NCBI RefSeq assembly: GCF_006715565.1
Contig: NZ_VFNL01000001.1
Span: 2,790,001-2,854,000, forward strand
DNA: 64,000 nt
Origin: Microbacterium sp. SLBN-154
GTDB taxonomy: Bacteria > Actinomycetota > Actinomycetes > Actinomycetales > Microbacteriaceae
Direction of reading: 5' to 3'
The notes under the pieces were generated by a model. That model saw nothing but the letters and a program-made list of their open reading frames with translations. It was not told the DNA's origin and ran no database searches. The position numbers and the translations under genes are program-made. Shown here piece after piece: positions 16,996-27,582 of this stretch. The stretch's first letter is position 1. Every line of letters starts with the position of its first letter.

Positions 16996-18227
16996 TCGGG
17001 TTCTCCGTTCGGGACGGGGCGGGAGGGGACGGATGCCGCGGCGCGGCCGACCCCGGAGGCCGGACGCTTGCGTCGGGGGCGACGACCCGGGCTGTCATCC
17101 AGGGGCGGTTCGACCAGGGGCAGCCGGATCGTGAAGGTGGAGCCTCGCCCGGGCCGGGACCACAGACGCACCTCGCCGCCGTGCCGCTGCACGGCATGCT
17201 TGACGATCGCGAGGCCGAGACCGGTTCCGCCGGTGCGGCGCGATCGCGCCTGATCGGTGCGATAGAAGCGCTCGAAGATGCGCTCCTGGTCGGCCTCGGG
17301 GATGCCGATGCCGCGGTCGGTGACGGCGATCTCGACGATGTCGTCGACGGCCTTGACCCCCACCCCGACGCTGGAACCCTTCGGCGAGTAGGCGATCGCG
17401 TTGGCGATGAGGTTGCCGACGGCCTCACTGAGGATCTGGCCGTCGCCGCGCACGTAGAGGCCGCGCGAGCCTCCCCGGGTCAGCACGACATCGGCGGATT
17501 CGGCCTGCAGGGTGTGCGCGTCGACCGCGGAGGCGATGACCTCGTCGACCGACACGCTGCGCTCCTCGGAGAGCTCGTCGGCCGACTGCAGGCGGGAGAG
17601 GTTCATGATGCGGGAGGTCAGGAGCGCGAGCCGGTTCGCCTCGGCCGTCAACCGGGAGGAGAACACACGCACCTGATCGGGGTCGTCGGCAGCGGATTCG
17701 ATCGCCTCGGCCAGCAGGCTCACCGCTCCCACCGGTGTCTTCAGCTCATGGCTGGTGTTCGCCACGAAATCGCGGCGCATCTGCTCGACCCGCTCCCGCT
17801 CGGTGATGTCACGCAGAACCAGCAGCGTCAGCCGCGGCGAGATCCTGGTCGCCCGCACCGACACCAGTCGCGGCTCGGCAGGCGGCGCGCCCCGCTGCAG
17901 GCGGAGCGTGGACGACGCCGACGTGGCGTCATCCTTCATCTTGCGCACGAGCACGCGCAGGTCGTCTCCGGGAAGGGCCGCGCCCTCTCTCAAGTGGAAG
18001 GGCGTCGCCGACGCGGAGGCGGCCAGGACGGTGAAGGAGTTGTCGACCACGACGGCCGGGTCGTCCATGCCGTGGAGCACTTCGCTCATGCCCTCGGGGA
18101 GCTCGCGCGAGTCCGCCGCGCGCAGACGGTCGCGGGCCCGCATCGACATCAGGACGATGGCACTCAGAAGTGCCCCGATGACCACCCCGGCGAGGAGGGC
18201 CAGCAGCGCGAGCTGCGTCGTGTCCAT
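16992..18227 (-). CDS. senX3: Sensor histidine kinase SenX3
   Basis: I choose the ATG at 18227 (411 residues) because TACGCT lies exactly seven bases upstream, matching the leaderless pattern; a start at 18269 is less likely. One or two N-terminal membrane segments (LALLALLAGVVIGALLSAIV) precede a PAS-like domain (about 60-160). The H-box follows (FVANTSHELKTPVGAVSLL), then the ATP-binding domain with N, G1 and G2 boxes (NLIANAIAYS, DRGIGIP, GTGLGLAIVKH). The C-terminus is a basic, disordered tail. It phosphorylates RegX3 when phosphate is low. Confidence 0.93.
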   Translation of the reverse strand: MDTTQLALLALLAGVVIGALLSAIVLMSMRARDRLRAADSRELPEGMSEVLHGMDDPAVVVDNSFTVLAASASATPFHLREGAALPGDDLRVLVRKMKDDATSASSTLRLQRGAPPAEPRLVSVRATRISPRLTLLVLRDITERERVEQMRRDFVANTSHELKTPVGAVSLLAEAIESAADDPDQVRVFSSRLTAEANRLALLTSRIMNLSRLQSADELSEERSVSVDEVIASAVDAHTLQAESADVVLTRGGSRGLYVRGDGQILSEAVGNLIANAIAYSPKGSSVGVGVKAVDDIVEIAVTDRGIGIPEADQERIFERFYRTDQARSRRTGGTGLGLAIVKHAVQRHGGEVRLWSRPGRGSTFTIRLPLVEPPLDDSPGRRPRRKRPASGVGRAAASVPSRPVPNGEPE

Positions 18228-18307
18228 GGGTTCCAGCGTAGAGTGCCAGGCACCGGCGCTCCGGCGCACCGGGACGCCCGGCGAGGGCGGGGTCGCTACT
18301 ATTCACT

Positions 18308-18325
18308 GTTCGGGCACCGTTCGTT
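18308..18325. promoter_or_regulatory. PHO-box-like direct repeat between senX3 and phoU
   Basis: GTTCGGG-N4-GTTCGTT repeats GTTC with an 11-base period, the spacing of actinobacterial RegX3/PhoP boxes. It lies 70 bases upstream of the senX3 -10 element and just before possible -10 sequences for phoU (TAACCT or GACAAT). The match to GTTCACC is partial in both copies, so affinity may be low. It would allow RegX3 to control its own operon and phoU. Confidence 0.5.
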
Positions 18326-18401
18326 AACCTCCGCTGACGACAATCGCGGGGTTACGCGTGCCCGCCCGACGCGAAAGACCATCACGAGGAAAGGTGCTGC
18401 G

Positions 18402-19085
18402 ATGCGCGAAGTGTTCCATCAGTCGCTGGAGGACGTGCAGTCGCGTCTGGTCGAGATCTCCGAGCTCGTCACGGTGGCGATCGACAAGGCCACCCGTGCC
18501 TTCGGCTCCAGTGACGTCGCGCTGGCCGAGGAGGTCATCGACGCCGACCTCATCATCGATCAGAAGACGGTCGAACTCGATGAGCTCGCGATCGAGATCC
18601 TCGCCCGCCAGCAGCCTGTCGCCCGCGACCTGCGGATCGTCGTGAGCGCCCTGCGCGTCAGCGCGTCGCTCGAGCGCATGGGCGACATCGCCGAGCACAT
18701 CGCTCAGCTCACCCGCATGCGCTTCCCCGAGCGCGCGGTCCCGAAGGGCCTGAAGTCGACGTTCTCCAAGATGGGTCAGCTCGATGTCGAAGCCGCGCGC
18801 CTACTGACCGAGCTGCTCCGGACCATCGACCTGACGATCACCGATCGCATCCGCGACCTCGACGACAAGATCGACGACCTCCACGTCAGCGTGTTCGAGA
18901 AGGTGCTTTCCGACAGCTGGGAGGGCGAGGCCTCGGCGACGGTGGATGCCACGCTTGCGAGCCGTTACCACGAGCGCTTCGCCGACCACGCAGTCTCGAT
19001 CGGCAAGAAGATGATCTACCTCGCCACCGGCGACTGGGCGAGCCACGGCGAAGCCTTCGAGGCGGCGCAGGCGGCGAACGCCTGA
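18402..19085 (+). CDS. phoU: Phosphate-signalling regulator PhoU
   Basis: The protein has 227 residues, all helical, made of two PhoU repeats. The first is MREVFHQSLEDVQSRLVEIS with the metal-site EVIDADLIIDQ. The second has RYHERFADHAVSIGKKMIYLATG. PhoU links the Pst transporter to the SenX3/RegX3 kinase and restrains phosphate uptake. GAGGAAAGG precedes the ATG by eight bases. It diverges from senX3 and ends at a very strong hairpin. Confidence 0.95.
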   Translation: MREVFHQSLEDVQSRLVEISELVTVAIDKATRAFGSSDVALAEEVIDADLIIDQKTVELDELAIEILARQQPVARDLRIVVSALRVSASLERMGDIAEHIAQLTRMRFPERAVPKGLKSTFSKMGQLDVEAARLLTELLRTIDLTITDRIRDLDDKIDDLHVSVFEKVLSDSWEGEASATVDATLASRYHERFADHAVSIGKKMIYLATGDWASHGEAFEAAQAANA

Positions 19086-19101
19086 ACAACTCCCCTGACG
19101 C

Positions 19102-19136
19102 AGAACGGGCCCGCGCTGTGTGCGCGGGCCCGTTCT
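19102..19136. terminator. Bidirectional terminator between phoU and gpmA
   Basis: A perfect 15-bp stem (AGAACGGGCCCGCGC and its complement) closes the five-base loop TGTGT. The convergent genes phoU and gpmA end on either side. Confidence 0.85.
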
Positions 19137-19150
19137 GTGTTCTCGGAGTG

Positions 19151-19903
19151 CTACTTCTTCGCCCCCTGAGCAGCGACGGCCGCAGCACCGGCGGCGGCGG
19201 CCTCGGGGTCGAGGTACTGCCCCGGCCCGTCGGCGACGAGGTTCTCGTCGAGGCGGTACACCAGCGGAATGCCGGTGGGGATGTTCACCTCGGCGATGTC
19301 GGCGTCGCTGATGCCCTCGAGGTGCTTCACCAGTCCTCGCAGCGAGTTGCCGTGCGCGGTGACGAGGACCGTCTTTCCCGCCTGGAGGTCGGGGACGATG
19401 TCGCTGTTCCAGTAGGGCAGCAGGCGGTCGATCACCAGCGCGAGCGACTCGGTGCGCGGCACCTCGCCGTCGATGCCGTGGTAGCGGGGGTCACCGACCT
19501 GGCTGAACTCGTCGTCGTCGGCCAGGGGCGGCGGCGGCACGTCGAAGGAGCGGCGCCAGAGCATGAACTGCTCCTGCCCGTACTCCGCCAGGGTCTGCGC
19601 CTTGTCCTTCCCCTGCAGTGCGCCGTAGTGCCGCTCGTTCAGGCGCCACGACCGCTTCACCGGGATCCACAGCCGATCGGCCGCATCCAGGGCGATGTTC
19701 GCGGTCTGGATGGCGCGGCTGAGAACCGAGGTGTAGAGGATGTCGGGCGCCAGGCCCGACTCGGCCAGGAGCTGGCCGCCACGGGTGGCCTCGGCCTTGC
19801 CCTGCTCGGTCAGGCGGACATCGACCCACCCGGTGAAGAGGTTCAGCTCGTTCCACTCACTCTGGCCGTGACGAAGGAGGATCAGCGTAGAGGGCTCGGT
19901 CAT
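19151..19903 (-). CDS. gpmA: 2,3-bisphosphoglycerate-dependent phosphoglycerate mutase
   Basis: The 250-residue protein starts with the phosphohistidine motif [12 protein letters not shown], followed by [14 protein letters not shown]. The second histidine is in [19 protein letters not shown], and [11 protein letters not shown] binds substrate. It interconverts 3- and 2-phosphoglycerate in glycolysis. TAGCAT (19910-19915) is six bases upstream of the ATG, so transcription is probably leaderless. Confidence 0.96.
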   Translation of the reverse strand: MTEPSTLILLRHGQSEWNELNLFTGWVDVRLTEQGKAEATRGGQLLAESGLAPDILYTSVLSRAIQTANIALDAADRLWIPVKRSWRLNERHYGALQGKDKAQTLAEYGQEQFMLWRRSFDVPPPPLADDDEFSQVGDPRYHGIDGEVPRTESLALVIDRLLPYWNSDIVPDLQAGKTVLVTAHGNSLRGLVKHLEGISDADIAEVNIPTGIPLVYRLDENLVADGPGQYLDPEAAAAGAAAVAAQGAKK

Positions 19904-19959
19904 ACCCTCATGCTACTGAGCGCATCGGCAGCGCCCGAACCCGCTGGCATCATGGACAG

Positions 19960-20784
19960 ATGACCGGCGGACGCGCTCCCATCGGGCGTGCGACGCGGGG
20001 AACCACCGGCACCAATCGCCTTCGCCGGGTGGACCGCTGGATCGCCCGGCACCCCGCCCTCCGCCGCTCGGACGATCCTCTCGTCGTCGACCTCGGCTAC
20101 GGAGCCCGCGGCTGGACGACGCTGGAGCTGTGGTCCCGCATCTCGCGGGTCCATCCTGCCGCTGAGGTGGTGGGCCTCGAGATCGATCCCGCGCGGGTGG
20201 ACCGCGCCCGTGAGGAACTTGCGCGCGTCCGCGCCGGCGAGACCTCGTTCGCCCCTGACGCGCGCGTGCACTTCGATCGCGGCGGTTTCGAGGTTCCCCT
20301 CCCGGGCGGACGCCGCCCCGCGGTCATCCGTGCCATGAACGTCCTGCGCCAGTACGACGAGACCGAGGTGGTGAACGCCTGGGAGCGGATGGCCGTCCGC
20401 CTCCAGCCGGGCGGCGTGCTCGTCGAGGGCACGTGCGACGAGCGGGGCCGGATCGCCAGCTGGATCGCCATCGATCACACCGCGCACCCGCGGAGCCTCA
20501 CGATCTCCCTGCGCCTGGCCGATCTCGAGCGGCCGGGAATCGTCGCGGAGCGTCTCCCGAAGGCGCTCATCCATCGGAATGTGCCCGGCGAGCGGATCCA
20601 CGACGTGCTCCAGGCCGTGGACGACGAGTGGGAGCGGGCCGCGGGCCTGGCCCCGTTCGGCCCGGTTCAACGCTGGGAGGGAGCCCTGCGGGCGCTCCGC
20701 GCGCGGGGGATGGACCTCCCCGATCGCGGGCGCTGGCGCCTGGGGGAGATGACGGTCCCGTGGGAGACCGTCGCGCCCCGCTGA
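19960..20784 (+). CDS. Class I SAM-dependent methyltransferase, unknown substrate
   Basis: The protein has 274 residues. The SAM-binding strand is PLVVDLGYGARGWTTLELW (about 40-58), with the acidic ribose-binding residue in VVGLEIDPARVDRA (about 70-84). A later AVIRAMNVLRQYDETEVVNAWERM resembles motif IV. A CATCAT hexamer lies six bases before the ATG. Homologs of this type are common next to ygfZ in Microbacteriaceae as far as I recall, but I cannot name a substrate. Confidence 0.75.
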   Translation: MTGGRAPIGRATRGTTGTNRLRRVDRWIARHPALRRSDDPLVVDLGYGARGWTTLELWSRISRVHPAAEVVGLEIDPARVDRAREELARVRAGETSFAPDARVHFDRGGFEVPLPGGRRPAVIRAMNVLRQYDETEVVNAWERMAVRLQPGGVLVEGTCDERGRIASWIAIDHTAHPRSLTISLRLADLERPGIVAERLPKALIHRNVPGERIHDVLQAVDDEWERAAGLAPFGPVQRWEGALRALRARGMDLPDRGRWRLGEMTVPWETVAPR

Positions 20785-20811
20785 CGGGGTCCGATCAGGC
20801 CGACGCTCGGA

Positions 20812-21918
20812 TCAGGCCTCGGCGACCTTGCGCCGGGACAGACGCGTGATGCGCGGCACACCGGCGACCGCGCCCGCCTCCGGCGGCACGATGGCGACCT
20901 GCGCGGCCGCGACCGCACCGTCATCGGTGTCGACGACGAGGTCGGTGTCGATGGGGGTGTTGCGTCGCACCAGCGCCAGGGCGATGGGCCCCTCCTCGTA
21001 GTGCAGCGCCGACGAGGTGATCGCGCCCACGACATCCTCGCCCCTGCGGACCGGGGATCCATGCGCCGGCAGCGTGCTGTCGCTGCCGTCGAGGTGCAGG
21101 GCGACGAGGCGACGGGGCGGATGACCGAGATTGTGCACCTTGGCCACCGTCTCCTGTCCGCGATAGCAGCCCTTGCTCAGGTGCACCGCGGTCCGCAGCC
21201 AGTCGGCCTCGTGCGGGAGTGCCCGCTCGTCGGCTTCGCTCCGCCAGCGCGGGCGCCACGCGGCGATACGCAGGGCGTCGGCGGCGAGCGAGCCGGCGAG
21301 GTCCCGGTCGCCGCGGCGGGCGTCGTCGATCAGCCGTGCGGCGTCGTCCGGGCGCACGAGCGCCTCTGTCCAGTCCCAGCCCGCGCCGGGGTGGTCCTCC
21401 GCGGGTCCGTAGGCGTGGCCCCCGACCTGGACCCGGGGCCACGGGTCCTGCCACCTGAGCGGGAGTCCCGCCGGCTCGGCGGCAGGAACACCGCGCACCG
21501 CGGCATCCGTCCCCCCGACCACGACGACCTCGTCGGTCGCATCCCTGATCTCCACGCGCAGCCGGAACCGCATCCGCATCAGCCAGGATGCCAGCGGCTC
21601 GACGCCGGCGGCATCGACGATCAACCAGGTCGTCTCACCGTCGTCGAGGACGGATGCGGCGTGCTCGACGTGTCCGTGCGGATCGAGCACGAGCAGCTCC
21701 GTGCTCTCACCCGGGGAGAGGTGGGCCACCGCCTGCGACGTGAGCGAGTCAAGCCACGACAGCCGGTCGGGTCCGGCGACGGCGATGACCCCGCGATCAC
21801 CGAGGAGTGCGACGGCGCGACCGTGCGCCAGCGCGCGCTGCTCTCCCAGCGGATTGCCGAGGTGCCGGAGCACGCCGTCTTCGACGATCGCTCCGGGAAG
21901 GTCGACGGGGGGAAGCAT
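20812..21918 (-). CDS. ygfZ: Folate-binding protein YgfZ (iron-sulfur cluster maintenance)
   Basis: The protein has 368 residues from the ATG at 21918. The decisive motif is KGCYRGQE (about residue 245), whose Cys is invariant in YgfZ/IBA57 proteins. The N-terminal domain resembles the aminomethyltransferase GcvT fold (ALLGDRGVIAVAGPDRLSWLDSLTSQ). YgfZ uses tetrahydrofolate in the assembly or repair of certain Fe-S enzymes. Its start lies one base after the stop of the nitrobindin-like gene, so the two are one operon. Confidence 0.92.
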   Translation of the reverse strand: MLPPVDLPGAIVEDGVLRHLGNPLGEQRALAHGRAVALLGDRGVIAVAGPDRLSWLDSLTSQAVAHLSPGESTELLVLDPHGHVEHAASVLDDGETTWLIVDAAGVEPLASWLMRMRFRLRVEIRDATDEVVVVGGTDAAVRGVPAAEPAGLPLRWQDPWPRVQVGGHAYGPAEDHPGAGWDWTEALVRPDDAARLIDDARRGDRDLAGSLAADALRIAAWRPRWRSEADERALPHEADWLRTAVHLSKGCYRGQETVAKVHNLGHPPRRLVALHLDGSDSTLPAHGSPVRRGEDVVGAITSSALHYEEGPIALALVRRNTPIDTDLVVDTDDGAVAAAQVAIVPPEAGAVAGVPRITRLSRRKVAEA

Positions 21919-21919
21919 G

Positions 21920-22528
21920 TCAGTCCGCCTTCGCCAGTCGGGCCGACGCGTGCGCGCCCAGACGGGCGCCGACGGCGGCGATGTCCCAGGCCCACAGCAG
22001 GTGACCGTCCACGAGTCCGTACATGCGTGTGGCGGCGGTGTAGGGCTTGGCGCCCGCGGTCCGGACCACCGCGTCGGTGGCGAGGTCGATGCGAGGACCA
22101 CGGACACGTCCGAGGTACAGCTCGCTGACGCCGTCGGAGTGCACGATCGCCGCTTCCACCTCGAAGTCGCCCTCGGACGTCCGCAGGGCCTCGACGTCGT
22201 CGACGGTGCGCGTGCGGGCGCTCGCGACCGGGGGAAGGAGCCCGGGTCCGGCGTCGGCATCGGTCGCGGGGCGCGACAGGCGCCAGAATCCCATCTCCGA
22301 GACCAGCTCCTGCGGCTGCGGATCGGGCGCGGGTGCGAGCAGCCAGGCGCGGGCCGAATAGTTGAGGTGGTCTCCCCCGTCGTGGCTGAAGCTCACCCGG
22401 TGACGGAACTCGCCGACGTAGTGGTGCTCAGGAGCGTCATAGTCGATGACACCCGTTCCCTCCCACACGCCCAGGAGCCACGAGAGGGGCGCGAGGTCGG
22501 CGGGGAGGTCGGTCGGCAGGTCGAGCAC
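21920..22528 (-). CDS. FABP/nitrobindin-family haem-binding protein
   Basis: The protein has 202 residues with the family start LSWLLGVWEGTGVIDY (GxWxGxG). A ten-strand lipocalin-like barrel follows, and the C-terminal segment AAVGARLGAHASARL carries the His that ligates haem iron in nitrobindins. Such proteins bind nitric oxide or scavenge peroxynitrite. The insert DPQPQELVSEMGFWR is typical. It is translationally linked to ygfZ. Confidence 0.88.
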   Translation of the reverse strand: MLDLPTDLPADLAPLSWLLGVWEGTGVIDYDAPEHHYVGEFRHRVSFSHDGGDHLNYSARAWLLAPAPDPQPQELVSEMGFWRLSRPATDADAGPGLLPPVASARTRTVDDVEALRTSEGDFEVEAAIVHSDGVSELYLGRVRGPRIDLATDAVVRTAGAKPYTAATRMYGLVDGHLLWAWDIAAVGARLGAHASARLAKAD

Positions 22529-22538
22529 GAACGGCTCG

Positions 22539-22652
22539 TCAGCGCTGACCGCGGTAGAGGTTCTTGATCACGACGGCCGACACGAACGCGATCGCGACCG
22601 ACGCGAGACCCAGCAACCCCAGGTAGAAGATTTCCAGCGCAAGGAGGTCCAT
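22539..22652 (-). CDS. Small single-pass membrane protein (37 residues)
   Basis: The ATG at 22652 opens a 37-codon frame that begins MDLLALEIFYLGLLGLASVA and ends VIKNLYRGQR. It is one membrane helix with a basic C-terminus. TAGAGT lies seven bases upstream, the leaderless pattern of this genome, which supports it as a real gene. The longer reading to 23045 in the same frame is a shadow. Function is unknown; it resembles small membrane subunits or regulators. Confidence 0.6.
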   Translation of the reverse strand: MDLLALEIFYLGLLGLASVAIAFVSAVVIKNLYRGQR

Positions 22653-22681
22653 ACGCCCCACTCTAGCGCCGCCCGCGGAGG

Positions 22682-22981
22682 CTAGCCCGTCACGACGGCA
22701 GCGAGCGCGAAGCCCATGCTCAGCACGCCCAGCACCAGCAGGGCGCCGAGGACGCTGGCCGCCACGCGCTCCGTGAAACCCTGGGAACGCCCGTACCACA
22801 GCTGCACCGCGAAGGCGAGGATCAGGCAGCCGCCGAGGCTGACCGTCAACCACGCGGCCCGCCACTCCACCGGGACGAGCACCCCGATCGCCACTCCGGC
22901 GACCGCCGCGAACACCCACACGGCGATGACCCCGCCGATGGTGCGACGGGGAACGAGCTCGATCTCGGACATCTCCTTCAT
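22682..22981 (-). CDS. Small integral membrane protein, unknown function
   Basis: The protein has 99 residues with three predicted membrane helices ([61 protein letters not shown]). A short acidic cytoplasmic N-terminus and a Trp/Tyr/Arg loop ([12 protein letters not shown]) are the only other features. It is conserved-looking in composition, but no motif identifies it. It diverges from glnR. Confidence 0.7.
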   Translation of the reverse strand: MKEMSEIELVPRRTIGGVIAVWVFAAVAGVAIGVLVPVEWRAAWLTVSLGGCLILAFAVQLWYGRSQGFTERVAASVLGALLVLGVLSMGFALAAVVTG

Positions 22982-23049
22982 TGTGTCCTATCGCCGAGGC
23001 GAGAACACCCCCGCACGCCGACCGCGTCGGGCCGGATCTCGCCACGCTC

Positions 23050-23055
23050 TACACT
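23050..23055 (+). promoter_or_regulatory. -10 element of glnR
   Basis: TACACT stands about 64 bases before the GTG start of glnR, predicting a leader of about 57 bases that contains GGGAGG. This makes glnR one of the fewer leadered transcripts here. Confidence 0.4.
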
Positions 23056-23118
23056 GGGCTTCACGACGTGAAGTCAAAGTGCACGACGCCGCAGAGCGTC
23101 GGGAGGACGGTCCAGCGA

Positions 23119-23835
23119 GTGGCACAGCTTCTGGTGTTGAGCTCCACGCAGGGAGCAGGACCTGTCTTGCCTGCCCTCGAACTGCTCAGTCATCGCGTGC
23201 GGCTCATCCCCGCCGAACCGGCTCAGCTCGTCAACGCCCCCGCAGCCGACGTCATCTTCGTCGACGCCCGCGTCGACCTCGTCGGCGCCAAGTCGCTCTG
23301 CAAGATCCTCAACACCACGGGCCTGGACGCACCCCTCGTCCTCGTCGTCACCGAGGGCGGCCTGACGGCGGTGTCCACCGATTGGGGGGTCGACGACGTC
23401 ATCCTGGTCACCGCGGGCCCCGCCGAAGTCGACGCCCGCGTCCGCCTGGCGATCGGCCGGGTCTCCAAGGAGCAGGTCTCCACCCGCATCCAGACCTCCG
23501 GCATCAGCATCGACGAGTCGTCGTACTCCGCCAAGGTGCACGGCAAACCACTGGATCTGACCTACAAGGAGTTCCAGCTCCTGCACTTCTTCGCCACGCA
23601 CCCCTCGCGGGTGTTCACCCGCGAGCAGCTGCTGAGCGAGGTGTGGGGCTACGACTACTTCGGGGGTACCCGCACCGTCGACGTGCACGTCCGGCGACTG
23701 CGGGCGAAGCTCGGCGATCTGGAGCAGCTGATCGGCACGGTGCGCAACGTCGGCTATCGGTTCAACGTCTACGAGGACGACCAGGTCCCCGCCCCCCGCG
23801 ACCGGACGGCGAACCGGGAGCGCACGGAGGCCTGA
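23119..23835 (+). CDS. glnR: GlnR-type orphan OmpR-family regulator of nitrogen metabolism
   Basis: The protein has 238 residues from a GTG preceded by GGGAGG. The atypical receiver reads [21 protein letters not shown], then [22 protein letters not shown] and [16 protein letters not shown], wording characteristic of actinobacterial GlnR. The winged helix is at about 130-225 ([30 protein letters not shown]). The phospho-acceptor pocket is incomplete, as in GlnR, which works without a partner kinase. GlnR controls ammonium assimilation genes. It is followed directly by ppk, placing nitrogen and phosphate control together. Confidence 0.87.
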   Translation: MAQLLVLSSTQGAGPVLPALELLSHRVRLIPAEPAQLVNAPAADVIFVDARVDLVGAKSLCKILNTTGLDAPLVLVVTEGGLTAVSTDWGVDDVILVTAGPAEVDARVRLAIGRVSKEQVSTRIQTSGISIDESSYSAKVHGKPLDLTYKEFQLLHFFATHPSRVFTREQLLSEVWGYDYFGGTRTVDVHVRRLRAKLGDLEQLIGTVRNVGYRFNVYEDDQVPAPRDRTANRERTEA

Positions 23836-23877
23836 CCGCCCGTCGGGACCGGGGGACCGCGGGTCGGGCACGGGTCT

Positions 23878-23895
23878 GTTCACGCGACCGACACC
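23878..23895. promoter_or_regulatory. Degenerate PHO-box-like repeat before ppk
   Basis: GTTCACG-N4-CGACACC has a good first copy and a poor second copy of GTTCACC at the right 11-base period. It lies about ten bases upstream of the presumed -10 sequence of ppk. Polyphosphate kinase is a known Pho-regulon member in other actinobacteria, which makes the site plausible but unproven. Confidence 0.35.
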
Positions 23896-23916
23896 TCTCC
23901 CTGCAATGATGTGGGG

Positions 23917-26078
<2,162 letters not shown>

Positions 26079-26082
<4 letters not shown>

Positions 26083-27014
26083 CGGCCGACACGGTCTGGG
26101 CGGCAGGCGGCGTGGTCTGGCGCCTGGTGGAGGGGAAGCTTCGGATCCTCCTCATCCATCGCACGAAATACCGCGACATCACGCTCCCGAAGGGCAAGGT
26201 CGACCCGGGCGAGACCCTCCCCGAGACGGCGGCGCGCGAGATCCACGAGGAGACCGGGATCAAGGTGAGCCTCGGCGCACCCGTCGGAGTGTCCCGTTAT
26301 CACCTGCCGAGCAAGCGCGAGAAGGTGGTGCACTACTGGGCGGCGGAGGCGACCGAGACGGCCATCCGCACCTCCTCGTTCGTGCCGAATCGCGAGATCG
26401 CAGCGTTGGAGTGGCGGTCGCCGAAGAAGGCGCTGAAGCTGCTCAGCTACCCGGTCGACATCGACATCCTCGAGCGGTTCCTCGCCCTCCGCGAGGGCGA
26501 TCCGCCGCGGACGTTCCCGGTCGTGGTCCTCCGGCACGGCAAGGCGCTCGCGCGGGAGGACTGGGACGGAAAGGACACCGACCGGCCGCTGACCGTGCGG
26601 GGCAAGCGCCAGGCCACGGCACTCGTCGGCCAGCTGCAGGCGTTCGGCGTCCGACAGGTGCTCTCCAGTCCCGCCGTCCGCTGCGTCAAGACGGTCGCCC
26701 CCTTCGCCGCCGCGGCCGGGCGGAAGGTGGAGCTCTGCCGGAACATCAGCGAGGACGCCTGGGACGAGGGATCGGCGGACGTGCGCCGGGTCATCGGCGA
26801 GCGGGTCCGCAGTCGCAGGCCCGTCGTCCTCGTGAGTCACCGCCCGGTGCTGCCCACGATCCTCAGTGAGGTCGTGCTCGCGACGGGGACGCTTCCTGGG
26901 ATGCTGGCCAAGACACCGCCGCTCGAGCCGGCCGGGTACTCCATCCTCCATGTCTCCGCCGACGCACCGGGTTCCGGCCTCCTCTCGATCGAGACCTTCA
27001 CGCCCGCGCAGTGA
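26079..27014 (+). CDS. mutT1: Two-domain Nudix hydrolase/histidine phosphatase (MutT1 type)
   Basis: The protein has 311 residues. The Nudix box [20 protein letters not shown] (starting near residue 39) is complete. After about residue 145 comes a SixA-like phosphatase domain with VVVLRHGKA and a second His in [11 protein letters not shown]. In mycobacteria such fusions sanitise 8-oxo-dGTP or hydrolyse diadenosine polyphosphates. ATGA overlap with ppk indicates one operon, a conserved pairing that suggests handling of nucleotides arising from polyphosphate metabolism. Confidence 0.92.
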
Positions 27015-27030
27015 TCGCAGGTCGGGCGCG

Positions 27031-27582
27031 ATGAGGGCTGCGCGGTCGCATCCATCCGGATTCGCCGTTCGCTGGGCGCGCGTGCCCGAGGGGATGCCGC
27101 GTCGCGACGTCGCCTGGGGCATGATCGCCGAACTGGCCGGAGACCCACCGGCTCTTCGCGTCCGCAACCCCTGTCCTCGCTGCGGCGGCCCGCACGGTGA
27201 GATCGTGCTGGAGGGCACGGACCTGCGCGGATCGGTGGCCTATGCCGGACGCATCGCGGTCGCGGCCGTCACGCCCGCCGCGGGGACCCTCGGGTTCGGC
27301 ATCGATGCCGAAGCGCGGCTCGATCCCGTACGCGACAGGGCCGGATGGGACGGGGTGCCCGTTCCGGGACGGCGCGGCACCGTCCGCGAGTGGACCCGGA
27401 TCGAGGCGGCGCTGAAAGCGGACGGCCGGGGCCTCGCCGTGGACCCTGGGCGCGTCGTCGTGCGCGAGAGGCCGGACGGCACCTGGTCGGCGACGCTCCC
27501 CGGCCGCCGCGGGCCGGCCGAGGGATGGGACGTCCTGGCGACCTCGGATCTCGTCGTCAGCGCGGCGATCCTCCGTCAGTGA
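27031..27582 (+). CDS. 4'-Phosphopantetheinyl transferase superfamily protein (tentative)
   Basis: The protein has 183 residues. NPCPRCGGPHGEIVLEG followed by GSVAYAGRIAVAAVTP and FGIDAEAR follows the order seen in short actinobacterial phosphopantetheinyl transferases: a Cys-Gly-Pro-His segment, a strand ending in SYAG, and the magnesium-binding GxDxE. The second acidic residue is shifted and the expected KE..K helix is weak, with only EAALKADGRGL near residue 130. The function is therefore tentative. The position converging on the peptidase next to a carrier-protein-containing synthetase (28876-32847) makes a role in activating that synthetase attractive. Confidence 0.55.
   Translation: MRAARSHPSGFAVRWARVPEGMPRRDVAWGMIAELAGDPPALRVRNPCPRCGGPHGEIVLEGTDLRGSVAYAGRIAVAAVTPAAGTLGFGIDAEARLDPVRDRAGWDGVPVPGRRGTVREWTRIEAALKADGRGLAVDPGRVVVRERPDGTWSATLPGRRGPAEGWDVLATSDLVVSAAILRQ

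Noticed and set aside
22981..23118. Longer start for glnR
   Set aside because: The extension lies upstream of or across the TACACT promoter, and family alignment begins at the GTG at 23119.
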